This document shows, piece after piece, positions 10,142 through 21,192 of a stretch of DNA of 64,000 nucleotides (positions are counted from its first letter, which is position 1; each line of letters opens with the position of its first letter). The stretch comes from Curvularia sp. ZM96 (Eukaryota; Ascomycota; Dothideomycetes; Pleosporales; Pleosporaceae). Location: contig JAJGBQ010000007.1 of assembly GCA_022457065.1 (NCBI GenBank), positions 930,001-994,000 of the forward strand, given 5' to 3'. Under the pieces are notes generated by a model. It searched no databases and had not been told where the DNA came from. It saw nothing but the letters and a program-made list of their open reading frames with translations. Position numbers and translations under genes: made by a program.

Positions 10142-13009
10142 ATGGACGCGCATACGGGAAGTCGAGATGAGTGTGCGAAAAAGTCAGATCCAGTACCGTT
10201 CTATGTCCCTTTGATGCGTTTCGAGAAAGCTCTTCTATCTCAGCTTCAAACCCAGATCAACCAAGAAGAATACGCTACATACAATGGAGAGCGTTATCCA
10301 GTGCCAATGGTTTTCGAGGAGTGGAAGTGGACTAAGAACATTCGGAAGGCTTTGATGAATAAACTTGCTCACGACTCCGAAGAATTCACGAGAGATTATG
10401 GAAGAGACCGCGCTGTGGGTCTAAAGTCGCTGTTCCAAGAATTCACCACCTATGAAAAAGGCTCAAACGTTGCTCGAATAAAGCGACTAACCAGCACCAA
10501 CGAACGCTTTCTTTCCGACCTTGGCGACCGGGCTATCGAAGATGTTGTGATACAGACGTGGCCGGAAGACCTTGCGAGTTGGCAGACAATTTCCATAATG
10601 TGGCAGCACTGTGGCCAGTATTGGAATTTTGATGGATGGGGCGGCAGGAAAGGCTTTTCCATATTCGAATTAATCCGGAAGTTTACCATCCAGTGGAAAC
10701 GGCCAAGCAATATGGACATCATTGATCGAGTCCTGATTCGAAATCCTCAATTTGGAATGGCTTACAACACTGAATGGAAACGTAGGGACCCCGATCCGCT
10801 CGAAGATGCCGCAGATGATAGGCTACGCTTCGAGTTCAAAGAATGTCATATAACAAGGAAACTTGATCCCGAAAGAATACCTAAGGTATGCTAGACAGTA
10901 GCCTTGATACCATGGTCTTAACTGATCTTCAAAAGTGGGATGACAACATGTCCAAATTCGAAGATGGGCAACCCACGGAAGAATTCTTGGTACGTGCTTC
11001 GCGAAGATTGTAAACCGAGTCTCTAAAACCCCCTTCAGAGGTATGTTTCCAGAGTTTCTGGCCGAGAATACCCGATAGGAGATCCAAGAGGCTATTTGCA
11101 TTACATTCCTTGGTCAGAGTTGACCAGTGTAACCGACGAGGAACTGCAACGCTCTGGTACCAGCCTTGACGTCCCGTTTCTTGACAGACCAACAGCTTCC
11201 TCTTGGGTTTTCTGGGAGCCTCCATTCGCCGGTTTTGCTTGGAATCAACACCTGCTTAGCGAAGATGAAGTGTACGAGTATCATGTCCTCCATAATTGGC
11301 CTCTACCTGGCCACTATATGAGCCGTGAGCCTGACAAAGTGATTTTTGGAGTGCATCAGCTAGACAAGACCAATTTCATCACCAACTTGAGAGACTACTG
11401 GGAAGCATGGGTAAGTCGAATCTGCTCTTTGAATACCTGCTGCTGATAGCTTTTTGCAAGAACGATTGTGCCATCACCGTTGACAATGTCACTGGTCACG
11501 CGCTCCTGCTTGAAACGATTCCTGGCATGCGGTATCGCAGTCGAAGGGAACATCAGGACAAGAATGCTGCCAGGCTGTACTTTCGTAACGTTGTGGAGGC
11601 TCACGCAGACGGCTCATTGGATCAACCTATCCTGGCTGATCTCACGGACATCGACGCAATGCGAATCCTTGAATTTCAAAATTCGCTCCGGCTTATAACG
11701 GAAGGTGAGCTTTCTAGCATAGATTGGACTAAACCATTGGGAGTTGGTCAGAATGGAAGGGTATTCAAGGCCACGTGGAGAATCCCACATGGGATACTGG
11801 AGAGGTCGTCCAATGAGAAAGATGTCCTAGATGTAGTCTTGAAAGAGGTTCTACCCCGTGGACTATCTGCGGAAGTGACCTTCAAGAAGTTCCTGAAAGA
11901 GGTGTGTGATGTAGTTTCATTCGACGTTTTCAATGCCTGTTGGGAATCAAAAACTGACTATCGCAAGCTTTATCTCACTTATCTAAGCCTAGGAGCGAAA
12001 CCGGCTGGGTGTGTAAGATTTTTAGGCGTTGCTCGCTTCTCTGGCATTGAACAAGAAGCTGAATGCCACTCTTCAATCCAAAAGGACAAATTTTTCCTCG
12101 TCTTCGAATGCGCAACAAAGGGCAGCTTTCTGCAGTTTATGGAGGGCAGACTTGAAAATCAACCTTTTTTCCAAGCCTGGTACATCATTGTTGACGCGAT
12201 TGCGTGCGTCGCGACTGGACTGGGCACCCTTCATAAACATAACGTCCTGCACCGGTACGCTTCTTTTGGTTGTTACGCTGCACTCCCTATTATCCTACTC
12301 TGATGCTTACTTTCGGTACAATAGAGACCTCCACGATGAGAACGTTTTAGTCACCTTTCGAGAATATCCTCACGATCCCACTTACCCATCCGAATACGAC
12401 TATATGCTCTCAGACATTGGTGAAGGCAAAATGCTCCATACCTATAGCACCAATCCAGAAGAAGCTGGAGATCACTACGCAAGCTACGGAAACCCGCTAT
12501 ACCGCGCGCCAGAAGTGACTGGACCCTCGGGATGGACTAAAGCTGCAGACGTATGGGCTTTCGGGATCATATGCCTCAAGGTGCTCGATATGCGGCGCCG
12601 TATTGACCGCGAATGTATGAAACCCCCAGCTAGGGTCATCGATGCTGTGCAAAAGCAATATCCAGGCAAGAACTTCTCACCTTCGTCTGGCGATGTAGGA
12701 TACATCGTCCCGTTGTCATTGAAGCGCGTCTTGGAGCCCTGCTTCAGACATGACCCTAAAGAACGACCAGATGTGCATACTGTAGCTGTCGGCATAGATG
12801 ACGTATCTATGGAGTTCTTTTCCGACGACAAGGCACAGATGGAGGATAATACAAGTGTTCAATGGACCTATTGGAACTGGAACGAGACAAAAGCGGCGGG
12901 ATTGAAGGGCAAAGGAATTGCCACAAGTGGATGGAATGGTGATCTTGATTCGACCTTAGATGAGATATCAGGGCAGTCGACTCTGGATGACGTCCCTTGT
13001 CTGGATTGA
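10142..13009 (+). CDS. Serine/threonine-type protein kinase with large uncharacterised N-terminal domain
   Basis: Exons 10142-10885, 10936-10989, 11039-11410, 11461-12254 and 12325-13009 join in frame (introns 50, 49, 50 and 70 bp) to 882 codons. A further in-phase 66-bp intron at 11902-11967 is likely; removing it gives about 860 aa and restores a normal alpha-C helix. Residues 1 to about 470 are not recognised; they are rich in Trp and charged residues and have no membrane helix. The kinase domain begins with a complete glycine loop LGVGQNGRVF (about 482-491) and keeps the ATP-binding lysine in VVLKEV (about 518). It has an intact catalytic loop HRDLHDENVL (completed only by splicing 12254 to 12325), SDIGEG in the DFG position (D and G kept), and YRAPEV. 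All catalytic residues are thus present, unlike in its divergent neighbour. The C-terminal 60 residues are Trp- and Gly-rich. The ATG at 10142 follows a TATA-like box. A regulatory partnership with the pseudokinase is inferred from position and residue complementarity. Confidence 0.8.
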
Positions 13010-13499
13010 GAATCATTAAGATTGCACCCGTACTGTACCGCAGGCCATCACAAGCAGTTTGTTCTCCACAGAAGTTAATCTTGTATCCTTCCTTGTGCCG
13101 TCCAGATCCATTCTTAATACTCTTACACTTCTGTAAAACAACAGCAGCAACTCCATAGACATGGACAAAGGCAAGTCAGGTACTAGCAAAATGCGTCCCT
13201 TCAGGTATTCCCCTCATCTTTCACTTTTCTTGCAGGTCATAGCAAGAGCTTATTTGATTAACACTCTATGATGGTTTTCACGCGACCAAAAAAGTTCGAT
13301 TGCCAGCCCGTTCAAGGCGCAGCGCTACCACCATCTCCTTTAAAAACGCTATCAATCGAGAGTGAAACAAAAAGAAGAAGATACCCATCACAACCACAGC
13401 ACAAAGATACCACCACATCTCCCTGATGATCCCCTTCCACAAACCCCAACCCCAACCTTAACTCAATTCCTCTCACACGCACACATCCCACGCTCTCCC
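13010..13499. other. Intergenic region with one possible small ORF
   Basis: This joins two 3' ends. The only item noted is an ATG-initiated 37-codon frame at 13160-13273 (start MDKGKSGTSK) that contains a GTATTC...TTGCAG intron-like segment. It is too short to call and is more likely non-coding. Confidence 0.4.
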
Positions 13500-14030
13500 T
13501 CACCGCCTCTTCTTCTCCCTCACATTACTCCCAAACACATTCAACTGCGCCCTACTCCCCCTCTCCACAGGCCTCAAATCCGGATCTCGATCCTCTTGTC
13601 GTCGTCGTCGCTCCTTGCGCTCACGCCACCGCTCAAGCCACGACATGGCTTTCAGCCGCTCGTCTTCTGCGCGCTGCTCGGCTGTCACGGGCGCATTTAC
13701 GGCTGCGATTCTGGCGGCGGCGGCGGCGGCGGCGGCGGCTGCAGTTGCTTCGGAGGAGCTTGCTGCTGCTGATGCTGGTGCTGCTGCTGCTGCTGATGAT
13801 GATGCTGCGTGAGGCTGGGGTGATGTTTTCTTGTTTGTTGCCCAGAAGGGTGGGGGAAGGTTTTTGATGTAGTCGTCGTAAGATTCCTTGGTTGCTTGTT
13901 GTGGGTTCTGAGTGGTTTGTTGGGGTTCTTGGGGTGGTGCTGTGGCATCATCTTTTGAGGCTACATCGTGGAGGGCTGAGGTTTCTTGTTTGAGGTCGCC
14001 AGGCGCATTCTGCGTATTCTCAGGGGTCAT
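13500..14030 (-). CDS. Small Ala-rich protein with basic coiled C-terminus, function unknown
   Basis: A 176-aa frame from ATG 14030 to a stop at 13500. The N-terminal 50 residues are Gln/Thr/Pro-rich. A short conserved-looking block SYDDYIKNLPPPFWAT is followed by an Ala/Ser tract of about 40 residues, encoded by GCN trinucleotide runs at 13705-13805. The C-terminus is strongly basic and helical (MSWLERWRERKERRRR...) and ends REKKRR, which could be a nuclear localisation signal. A conserved-looking motif plus a long basic helix after a homopolymer argues for a real gene, but no family is recognised. The codon just upstream is in frame (GTG GAA TTC) and is preceded by CATAG, so a short 5' exon upstream of 14046 is possible. 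Confidence 0.5.
   Translation of the reverse strand: MTPENTQNAPGDLKQETSALHDVASKDDATAPPQEPQQTTQNPQQATKESYDDYIKNLPPPFWATNKKTSPQPHAASSSAAAAAPASAAASSSEATAAAAAAAAAARIAAVNAPVTAEQRAEDERLKAMSWLERWRERKERRRRQEDRDPDLRPVERGSRAQLNVFGSNVREKKRR
13705..13805. repeat. Trinucleotide (GCN / GGC-TGC) low-complexity tract
   Basis: Runs of GGC followed by interrupted TGC/GAT triplets on the plus strand. On the minus strand they encode the poly-Ala/Ser segment of the small protein at 13500-14030. The same tract opens long spurious frames on both strands. Confidence 0.8.
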
Positions 14031-14751
14031 ATTGATGAATTCCACCTATGTTGTGAGTGTAGAGAGCATCGTACGAGTGCATTTGAGTACGTGGGGTTGT
14101 ACGGAGTACTGGGTGCCTAAATGCATATGTAAGCAGTTCTCTGGATAACTCGGATGATCCTATCCTTTTACGAGAAGGGTTGACGCATAGCCACAAGCTG
14201 CTAACCACATCACTTCACCAAAGTTATTAAATAAGTTTTGATGCTAGTATATCGTCAGTGCGGATCCTGATGGGTGTCGAGACCAAGGTCACGTGGACGC
14301 ATAATCTCACTTGCTGAGGCTACCACACAGCCTATCATCGCTAGCTAATGGACTAGTAATGTTACTAACCGACCACTGAAGATTGCTATGGTATGTAGAG
14401 CCGTCTTTGGTCGACGTGCACCCTCGGAGACTGAGATGTCTTTGAAAAGCCGAATAAGCCGCTCCGAGTTAAGGATATCAAACAACTAGTAATTCTCGAC
14501 ATGTAGACTAGGGAAGCATTACCCAGGTCCTATAGAGTAAATCCGTGGCATATTATGCTCAGGGACAAAGCTTTGCCGTCTCAAAATCATGATTGCGTAT
14601 CAAACTACCTGCCCTTGGTCTCGCTTTAGTGCGTGTCTCACGTCACAGTGCAGAACATTTTTCTAAAAGGTGATAGATATACTATACTTACATACACAAT
14701 GACTATACAAAGAAATACCTTCCCCCTAACCTCAACGCCATTTATAGACCC
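14031..14751. other. Intergenic region, AT-richer, no gene seen
   Basis: The left 150 bp should hold the promoter (and perhaps a 5' exon) of the Ala-rich protein gene. The remainder is the 3' flank of the Dug2 gene. No repeat or RNA gene was recognised. Confidence 0.5.
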
Positions 14752-17700
14752 TCATTTCCTCGGCAACTCTCTAAACACCTCTTTGAAAATCTTCTTACTG
14801 TTATACAAATTCACCAGCCTCAAACGCTCGTTATCCAAATGCGCACTGTCACTCGCCTGACCACACGGGAGATGTGCTGCAGGGGCATTGAACTCCTTCT
14901 CCAGAAAGCGGATGCTAGGAATTGACCCGCCCTCGCGGATATAGAGAGGCTTGCGCGGAGCCATACCCTCTTTCTCAGTTTGATCTGGCGTGGAAGCCCC
15001 CGAGCTAGGGTCAACTGTGCTGGATAGAGTCGGGTCGGAGGAATTGGCGAGAATGTTAGACGTTGCGGGCACCGAAGGCTTCCTAGTAACAGATGGCACA
15101 GCAGAGTCTTCTCCGTTCTTCGAAGTTGCAGAAAAGTAGTCCGAAGCTTTCGCCGCCGACATACTCTCTCTTCTCTGTCCCAGCCTTGGACCCCACACGG
15201 ACATAATGGCGCGTTCGAGCGTTTGGAAAATCTCGTTGCTAAAGTCCCCCAACCACGGCTCGGCCTGATGGTCAATCGTAACCTGGAGTTGATTCTTCGA
15301 GTCGAGCTGCTCAAACTCATCCTTCAGAAACGACTGGAGCGCTTCTGCTACATCTCCAGCTTCTTGGTTGGGAACTAGACGAATCGACAAGGCAGCCTTC
15401 GCAAGGCGCGGAATGATGGTCGAGTTCTCTGGACCGGACGTCTGAAAGCGATGGATGGTCAGAGAGGCCTCACGCCACCTACGCATGAGCGATTGAGCCA
15501 ATTCATCTGCGTCACCTAGGTCTGGATTGCTGCGCAGTAGCGTCTTGGTGATCTCAGTGTACAGTTCCTTCTCATCGTCGGTTAGAGGCAGGATGGGGTC
15601 ATAGAAACCAGGAATTTGGACCTTGCCATGCCGACCCGTCAGCCTCGAAAGCAGCATGACGAGGTCCTTGAGCGGTTCGTCTAGTAGCGCGCTGCCGTCC
15701 ACACCACTGTGCAAGTCCGGATGCTTACTCTCGATTTGCACAGTGGCATGGATCACGCCTCGCAGGCCGTATGTTAGACACGGGACATGGTCATCGAGCC
15801 AATAACTGTTTGCAAGGAGAATCCAGTCAACGTCACCGATGAGGTCTTTCCTAGCCTGCACTGCCTTTTCAAAGCCACGAGAGCCACTTTCTTCCTCGCC
15901 TTCAATGAGGAAGATGATGTCAGAATCTAGACTCTGCTCGTTGGCCAGTTCGTGTGCAGCATAGATGGCGGCCATGATGGGACCCTTGTTATCGGATACG
16001 CCACGGCCATAGAGATAACCCCCTTCTCCGGTGAGGGTGAAGGGATCATGCTTCCACTTGCGGTGCTCATTCTCTGCAGCAATGACATCGTAGTGGCCGT
16101 AAAACAAAATCTTCTTGCGCGATGCCGCGGTGGCGGGGTTCCCGCGGAACTTGGCGAAGACGATTGGGTTGTAGTCGCTGGTGTTGATCATCTCGGTTAC
16201 GGCACCGAAATTCTGAAAAACCGACCTAAGGTAGGATGCACCTCGGCGGCAGTCTGCACGATACTTGGGCAGCGATGACACGGTCCGAAAAGAGACGAAT
16301 TGGCTCAACGACTCCACCATGAGATCTGCACGACACATTAGGCGCGCGAATTAATGGATGCCAGCGTGTACTTACCATTGTTGCTTCTTCTTGTAGCGGC
16401 GTCCGGCTCCGCACAGTCCTTGACTTCCCAGATGACAACGGTATTGTCGTTGCCGCCTGTGACGAGCATCGACTTGTCTGCGTATCGAACAAAGGCTGAT
16501 GCGAGAATTAAGCCATTATGCGCTTGGAAGGTCGTAATGGTTTCGTAGTGCTCGTTGAATTTCTGACCCTGTCAGATTGGTCCACTCACGCGCAATCGCA
16601 CCAAGACTCACCTGCATAGCCCCAGTCTTACCACCGGCATACAGAACGCCAGAACCCAACGACAAGGTATGCACGTCGCCCGTGGTCGCCTTTAGGCTTC
16701 GCACTAGCTGTCTTGTTTCCAAGTCCCACACGTTAACCTCACCGTCGAAGCGTCCGCTGTACAGAAAAGAACCTTCTCTAGCCAGCGACAGAATTGATTC
16801 GCCCTCTTCCCTGCCGTCCTCGAGCGTGCAGATGGCCGATATGCTGCCGCGCTGTGCGGGATCGATTCTCCATAACAGGATGCGGCCGTCTCCTCCTCCG
16901 GAAACTAGCACTTCTTCCGACGGGGCTTCAGGCACGATGCCGCTCCCAACCAGCATGCAATGGACGTATCCATAGTGGGCAAACTGACAAATGTCATGAC
17001 TGTCAATCTGCAGCTCTTGTCCGCCTGTGGCATCCCGTGGCCTTGTGTCTGCACCGGCGGGTCTTGGTGTTTGGGCACCACCAGGTCCTAGTGAGTCGAA
17101 GAACCTATTCTTGCGCTCTGCAGGATGCGAAGACAGACTAGGGGCGGGCCGGGTGTCCTTTTCTTTCAAGTCGTACCACTGACATTGTTAGTATACTGTT
17201 GTGGATTCTCCTATTGCTGCCCTACTTGTATGCTTGTGTTTTGCGCCCCAAGGTATACAGTGCGATGTTGTGAAGAGTAAGCAACACAGAAAATGTCGCC
17301 AATGTCGTAGGGAGACCAGAGGGCGTAGAGGTGTTGAAACGTCGACGTGCACCAGACCTGGCGAGTTAGTACACCTTCTCAGTCCACGGCAATGGCCACT
17401 GACATTGACAATTGGGTCTGCTGCACTCGAGAAGAGCCATTTGCGGTCTTGCGACAGACACAGGCCAAGCACGCTGCCCTTGTGCGCATGGATGACTCTT
17501 CGGAGCTCGTAGGTATCGAGGCTGTAGACCTGTGCGCCGTCAGATGCTAGCACTTCCAGACTCTTTTCCCAGGCGTACCAAGATTTCACCGCCCTGTGTG
17601 CCGGCAAAGATGTATTGCGAGGAAACGGCCAGCGCTAGAATTGATTTGTCGTGCTTCATGCGGTGTGCGAGGGCAGGCGTTCGCTGCGCGGGCGGGACTG

Positions 17701-18296
17701 TCTGCTCAGCGCCGTTTGTGCCCATGGGGGCCATGGCAGAGTCATTGTGCGGAGGGGCGGCTGAGGGCATGGTCAGCCTGGCTCCAGAGTGCGCCTTTGG
17801 TGTTGTGCCTGCATGGCCGGGTCGTGTGCAATGGTTTGAGCGAGCGGAGCGATGACGGAGCTCCTAGGGGTCCAGTGCGCCGCTTGCGGGGCTGTCCACT
17901 CAACCCCAGCCCACTACACCACGACTACTTGGGTGTGTGCCTTGACGTACCTTTCAACTCCAACACCACTCTCCCGCTCTGCTGTGACGTGAGTGTTTGC
18001 GAAAAGGTACACATGGCGGGTCTACCAGCGGAGCTGCAGCTCGAAAGGAGATGTATAGGGAAAATGGAATCAGAAGGCGTATCTGTACAGTGCGAAGATG
18101 GGCTCTCAATCAGTGTATCGGGACAAGAGAGATGTAGCTCGTCGTCGTCGAGCACATCGTCCAGAGTCGTGTCGGAAGACGTCTCATCTTCTCTCGACGT
18201 TGATGAGGTCGCCGGCGAACTCACGCACTGTTGCTCAAACATGGTATCAGCGTCACCGCTCGTACATGGCGAGCAAAGACCCTGAGATGGCGCCAT
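14752..18296 (-). CDS. DUG2: Dug2: WD40/M20-peptidase subunit of the glutathione degradosome
   Basis: Seven exons on the minus strand: 17951-18296, 17579-17760, 17404-17529, 17226-17357, 16612-17178, 16376-16562 and 14752-16325. All phases close, giving 1,037 aa. Six introns, 190 then 46-50 bp. The N-terminal half has WD40 repeats (GGEILVYSLDTYELRRVIHA; DPIVNVW; TVYLGAQNTSIQWYDL; NDNTVVIWEV). The C-terminal half is an M20/M28-type metallopeptidase domain with GHYDVIA (H and D ligands), GRGVSDNKGP (metal-bridging D) and EGEEESGSRGFE (catalytic E plus ligand), and a final metal-ligand region near SDSAHLDNERLRLVNLY. In yeast, Dug2 with Dug3 hydrolyses the gamma-glutamyl bond of glutathione in the cytosol, a gamma-glutamyl-transpeptidase-independent route. 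The N-terminal 110 residues are Ser/Asp-rich and presumably disordered; ATG 18296 is used, and an in-frame ATG further in is an alternative. Confidence 0.92.
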
Positions 18297-19835
18297 TTTT
18301 GGGCGCAATTTGTGGTAGAATCAACTGAGGCGGGTATGACTGAGACCCCTTTATTGAGACTTTGTTTTGCTCCATGGGCTCACATGACTACGGTGATCAG
18401 ATGGAAAGAAAGCCATCGAAGTTGAAGGCGGCGTGCAGCCAAGATGCATATGTATGTGTGTGCTACATGTGGAACAATCCGTGGACGCTATCACGGGTAC
18501 TTGGCTCTCACCCGGGCTAGCATTGCATTGCATGAGGTGGCCTGCTTGACCGTTTTCGAAGCCGGATACGTGTTCGTGCTGCGGAGAGGCAGCACCGGAG
18601 TCAAGAGTCAGTGACGGGCAACGCCGCAACCACGGCGAGTACATCCTGGGGCTCGGCTGGGCTACTGCGAAGGGACGACGTGGGAGAGGCTCGCGGGAAC
18701 ACGCATAAGGGCGCGGGTATAATCCGTGGCGGCTTGCAAAGGGCATGGATGGAGTGTAGATCGCCGGCTAAGGGCGTGAAGTCGTGTCCATGCCACGAGT
18801 GACTGTATCGATAATGGGAGCAGAGGCGGTCCGTGCGCCTGACAGGTGGGATGGATGCACCGGCACCTGAAAAAGCAGCCTGAAAGTCGGTGGATGACGC
18901 AGAGGAGAAATGGGCCCCAAGCCACATGGATTGTATTCTCCGACAGAAGAGCCCGACGGGTGAGAAGAAGCATGGCGGGCGAGCACCGCTGACGCAGCGC
19001 TGCATGGGCTCCGCGACAGCCTCCGTTCTGGACCCTTCGGCGCCGCGCACCGCCACAGCACTCGCCACAGCCAGCGCCACGGCTGGCGCGGCAGCAGACC
19101 AGCATCCCCAGGTCGCGGCAGAAGCCCCGCGGCCAGCTGGACAGTCATCGTCTCTAGATGGAGACGAGCACGGTGTTGGGCAGCAACTGCACCATGGCAT
19201 CAGCACGCGTGCAGCTGAGGCAGCAGAGGCTAGCCGGCCACTCGCAGCAGCGACAGTTCACCACGTCGCAGCAATAAAAGCAATTGACAGGGCTGTGCAC
19301 CAATGGCAGCCGCAGCCGCACGCGATCTGATGCAGCGTTTCGCTGCCCGCATATCCGGCCGCCATGGTAGCGCCCCTAGCACCACCCATTGACACGGCGA
19401 CACGCTCGCCCGCCATGCCGCTCCTGTACTGGCCGAGACGACCTGGCAGTCTTCGTCCAGGGCGTCGCTGCACCTCGCTTCTAGCCAGTCCGCGCCCGCG
19501 CCCCGGTTCCACTGCCATCATGGCCTGCGTGTCGCAGTTGGCGCGCAATCGCCTCACTCCGAGCCTGCCCCGGTCGCCAGCAGGTACCGACTCCAAAATC
19601 CCTTATAGAGCCACGCCGCGCCGCATCAACTCCCACACGGCCCAGGTGGAACCTTGTTGTGGAGTGGTGCCAGCTGCCCGTTTCCGCGAGCATTGATCTC
19701 CCTTGACCGCCTCATACACCGGATCCTCAAGTACCAACCACGCTCACCGCAACGCCTCGCTCGTCGCACAAAACCCCCTCCTCCCCGTCTGCTGTGCATG
19801 CTGCAGGAACAACCTGCCCTAGTACATACGTCACG
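18297..19835. other. Long GC-rich divergent promoter region
   Basis: It separates the 5' ends of the Dug2 gene (minus) and the membrane-protein gene (plus). Several frames of 100-200 codons on both strands have mutually inconsistent, Ala/Arg/Pro/Ser-rich translations and no recognisable domain. I regard them as GC-driven. It probably contains long 5' UTRs and regulatory DNA. Confidence 0.55.
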
Positions 19836-21192
19836 ATGGCTGTAGGACTCGGTGAAACCATTACAGTCATCAACAAGAGCGGCAAGGTCGTGAGCAGTGT
19901 AAGTACCGCCTAGCCCCGCCTGCCCTGGCCCCTCGCCCATGCTAACCGACAAACAGAGCAAACAACTTGTCAACGTCTTCAAGGAGGCCAAGGCCGCATA
20001 CCGCGAGCGCAAGGCAGAGATCAAGGCAGAGCGCGATGCCGCCGTCAAGGAGAGGGAGCTCGCAAAGGGCATAAAAGCCCTGCGCATCGAGGACGACACC
20101 CGCTCCCAGACATCGCATCGCTCCAGGGCGTCCAAGTCTGGCTCCAAGCGACCTCCCCTAGAGCGTGGCCACACCGACAGCCCGCGCAGCAACCGCCATC
20201 GCTTCGAGGCCGACCTCAATGGCCAGGAGTCGCAAGGCATGGAACTCGCAAAGAGGCATTCCGACAAGCCCCGCTCCAAATCGGCAGCCTACGTCGACAT
20301 GGACCTCGCATATGGCGACGTCCCCCCACCCCTACCAGACCCAAGGATCGAGGAACTCGAGCTGAAAGAGAAGGCCTCCAAGATCGAAATGCTCCTCGAT
20401 GAGGCCAACGCCCTCCAGCACACGGCCACGGCCATCATCGAGAACCTGCAGAAAAACCCAGAGGCACTGGCTGCCGTGTCCTTGACGCTAGCCGAGATTA
20501 GTGCCATCGTCAGCAAGATGGGTCCCGGTGTTCTCCTGTCACTCAAGGGCAGCTTTCCTGCCGTCGCCGCACTACTCGTTAGTCCCCAGTTTATGATCGC
20601 CGGCGGTGTCGCTGTCGGTGTCACCATTGTCGCCCTGGGTGGGTATAAGATCATCAAGAAGATCCAGGCCCAGAACCAGTTTGACCCACTCGAGGCTCCC
20701 GCACAGCCTATGATTGCGCGTGCTGCCACCGCCCCCGCCGCCATAGAAGAACCCAACAACGAGCTAGACGAGCTCCAGCCTCAGGAACTCAGCCGCGTTG
20801 AGAAGTGGCGTCGTGGCATCGCCGACATCGAGGCCGAAAGCTGCGGCACCAGCGTCGACGGCGAGTTCATCACTCCTGGAGTATCGCGAGAGCTCTGCGA
20901 CGCCGGTGTTCTTGACGAAGATGACCTCAAGTCTCGCCGCAGCACCCGGTCTAGGAGAACTACGACCAGCGAATCAAAACACAAGTCGCACCGCAGCAAG
21001 TCTAAGCCCTCCGAGTCCAAGCGCCCTTCAAGCAAGGTCGGCAAGGACAGCTCGAGTAAGGTTGGAAAAGACACCTCGAGCAAGAGTGGCAAGGACAGCT
21101 CCAGCCGAAGCGGCAAGGAGAGCAGCAAGAAGAAGGAAAAGGAGCCATCTGGTCTCAAGATGTTGTTCCGCTCCCACACGGTTGCCGCCTAG
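19836..21192 (+). CDS. Conserved filamentous-fungal membrane protein, function unknown
   Basis: Two exons, 19836-19898 and 19957-21192, joined through a 58-bp intron with GCTAAC near the acceptor, give 432 aa. The N-terminus MAVGLGETITVINKSGKVV runs into a charged helix (SKQLVNVFKEAKAAYRERKAEIKAERDAA), then a Ser/Arg-rich linker. A second helical segment (about 145-200) precedes a strongly hydrophobic Gly/Ala/Val region with PQFMIAGGVAVGVTIVALGG, predicting one or two membrane passes near residues 205-245. The C-terminal 100 residues are a Lys/Ser repeat (KVGKDSSSKVGKD...), probably disordered. The pattern is familiar from uncharacterised Pezizomycotina proteins; I know of no assigned function. 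Using the short first exon gives a proper ATG and the conserved start. Confidence 0.82.

Noticed and set aside
18601..19596. Frames of 110-200 codons on both strands in the Dug2/membrane-protein promoter region
   Set aside because: Ala/Arg/Ser/Pro-rich translations with no family resemblance and mutual overlap; best explained by high GC content.
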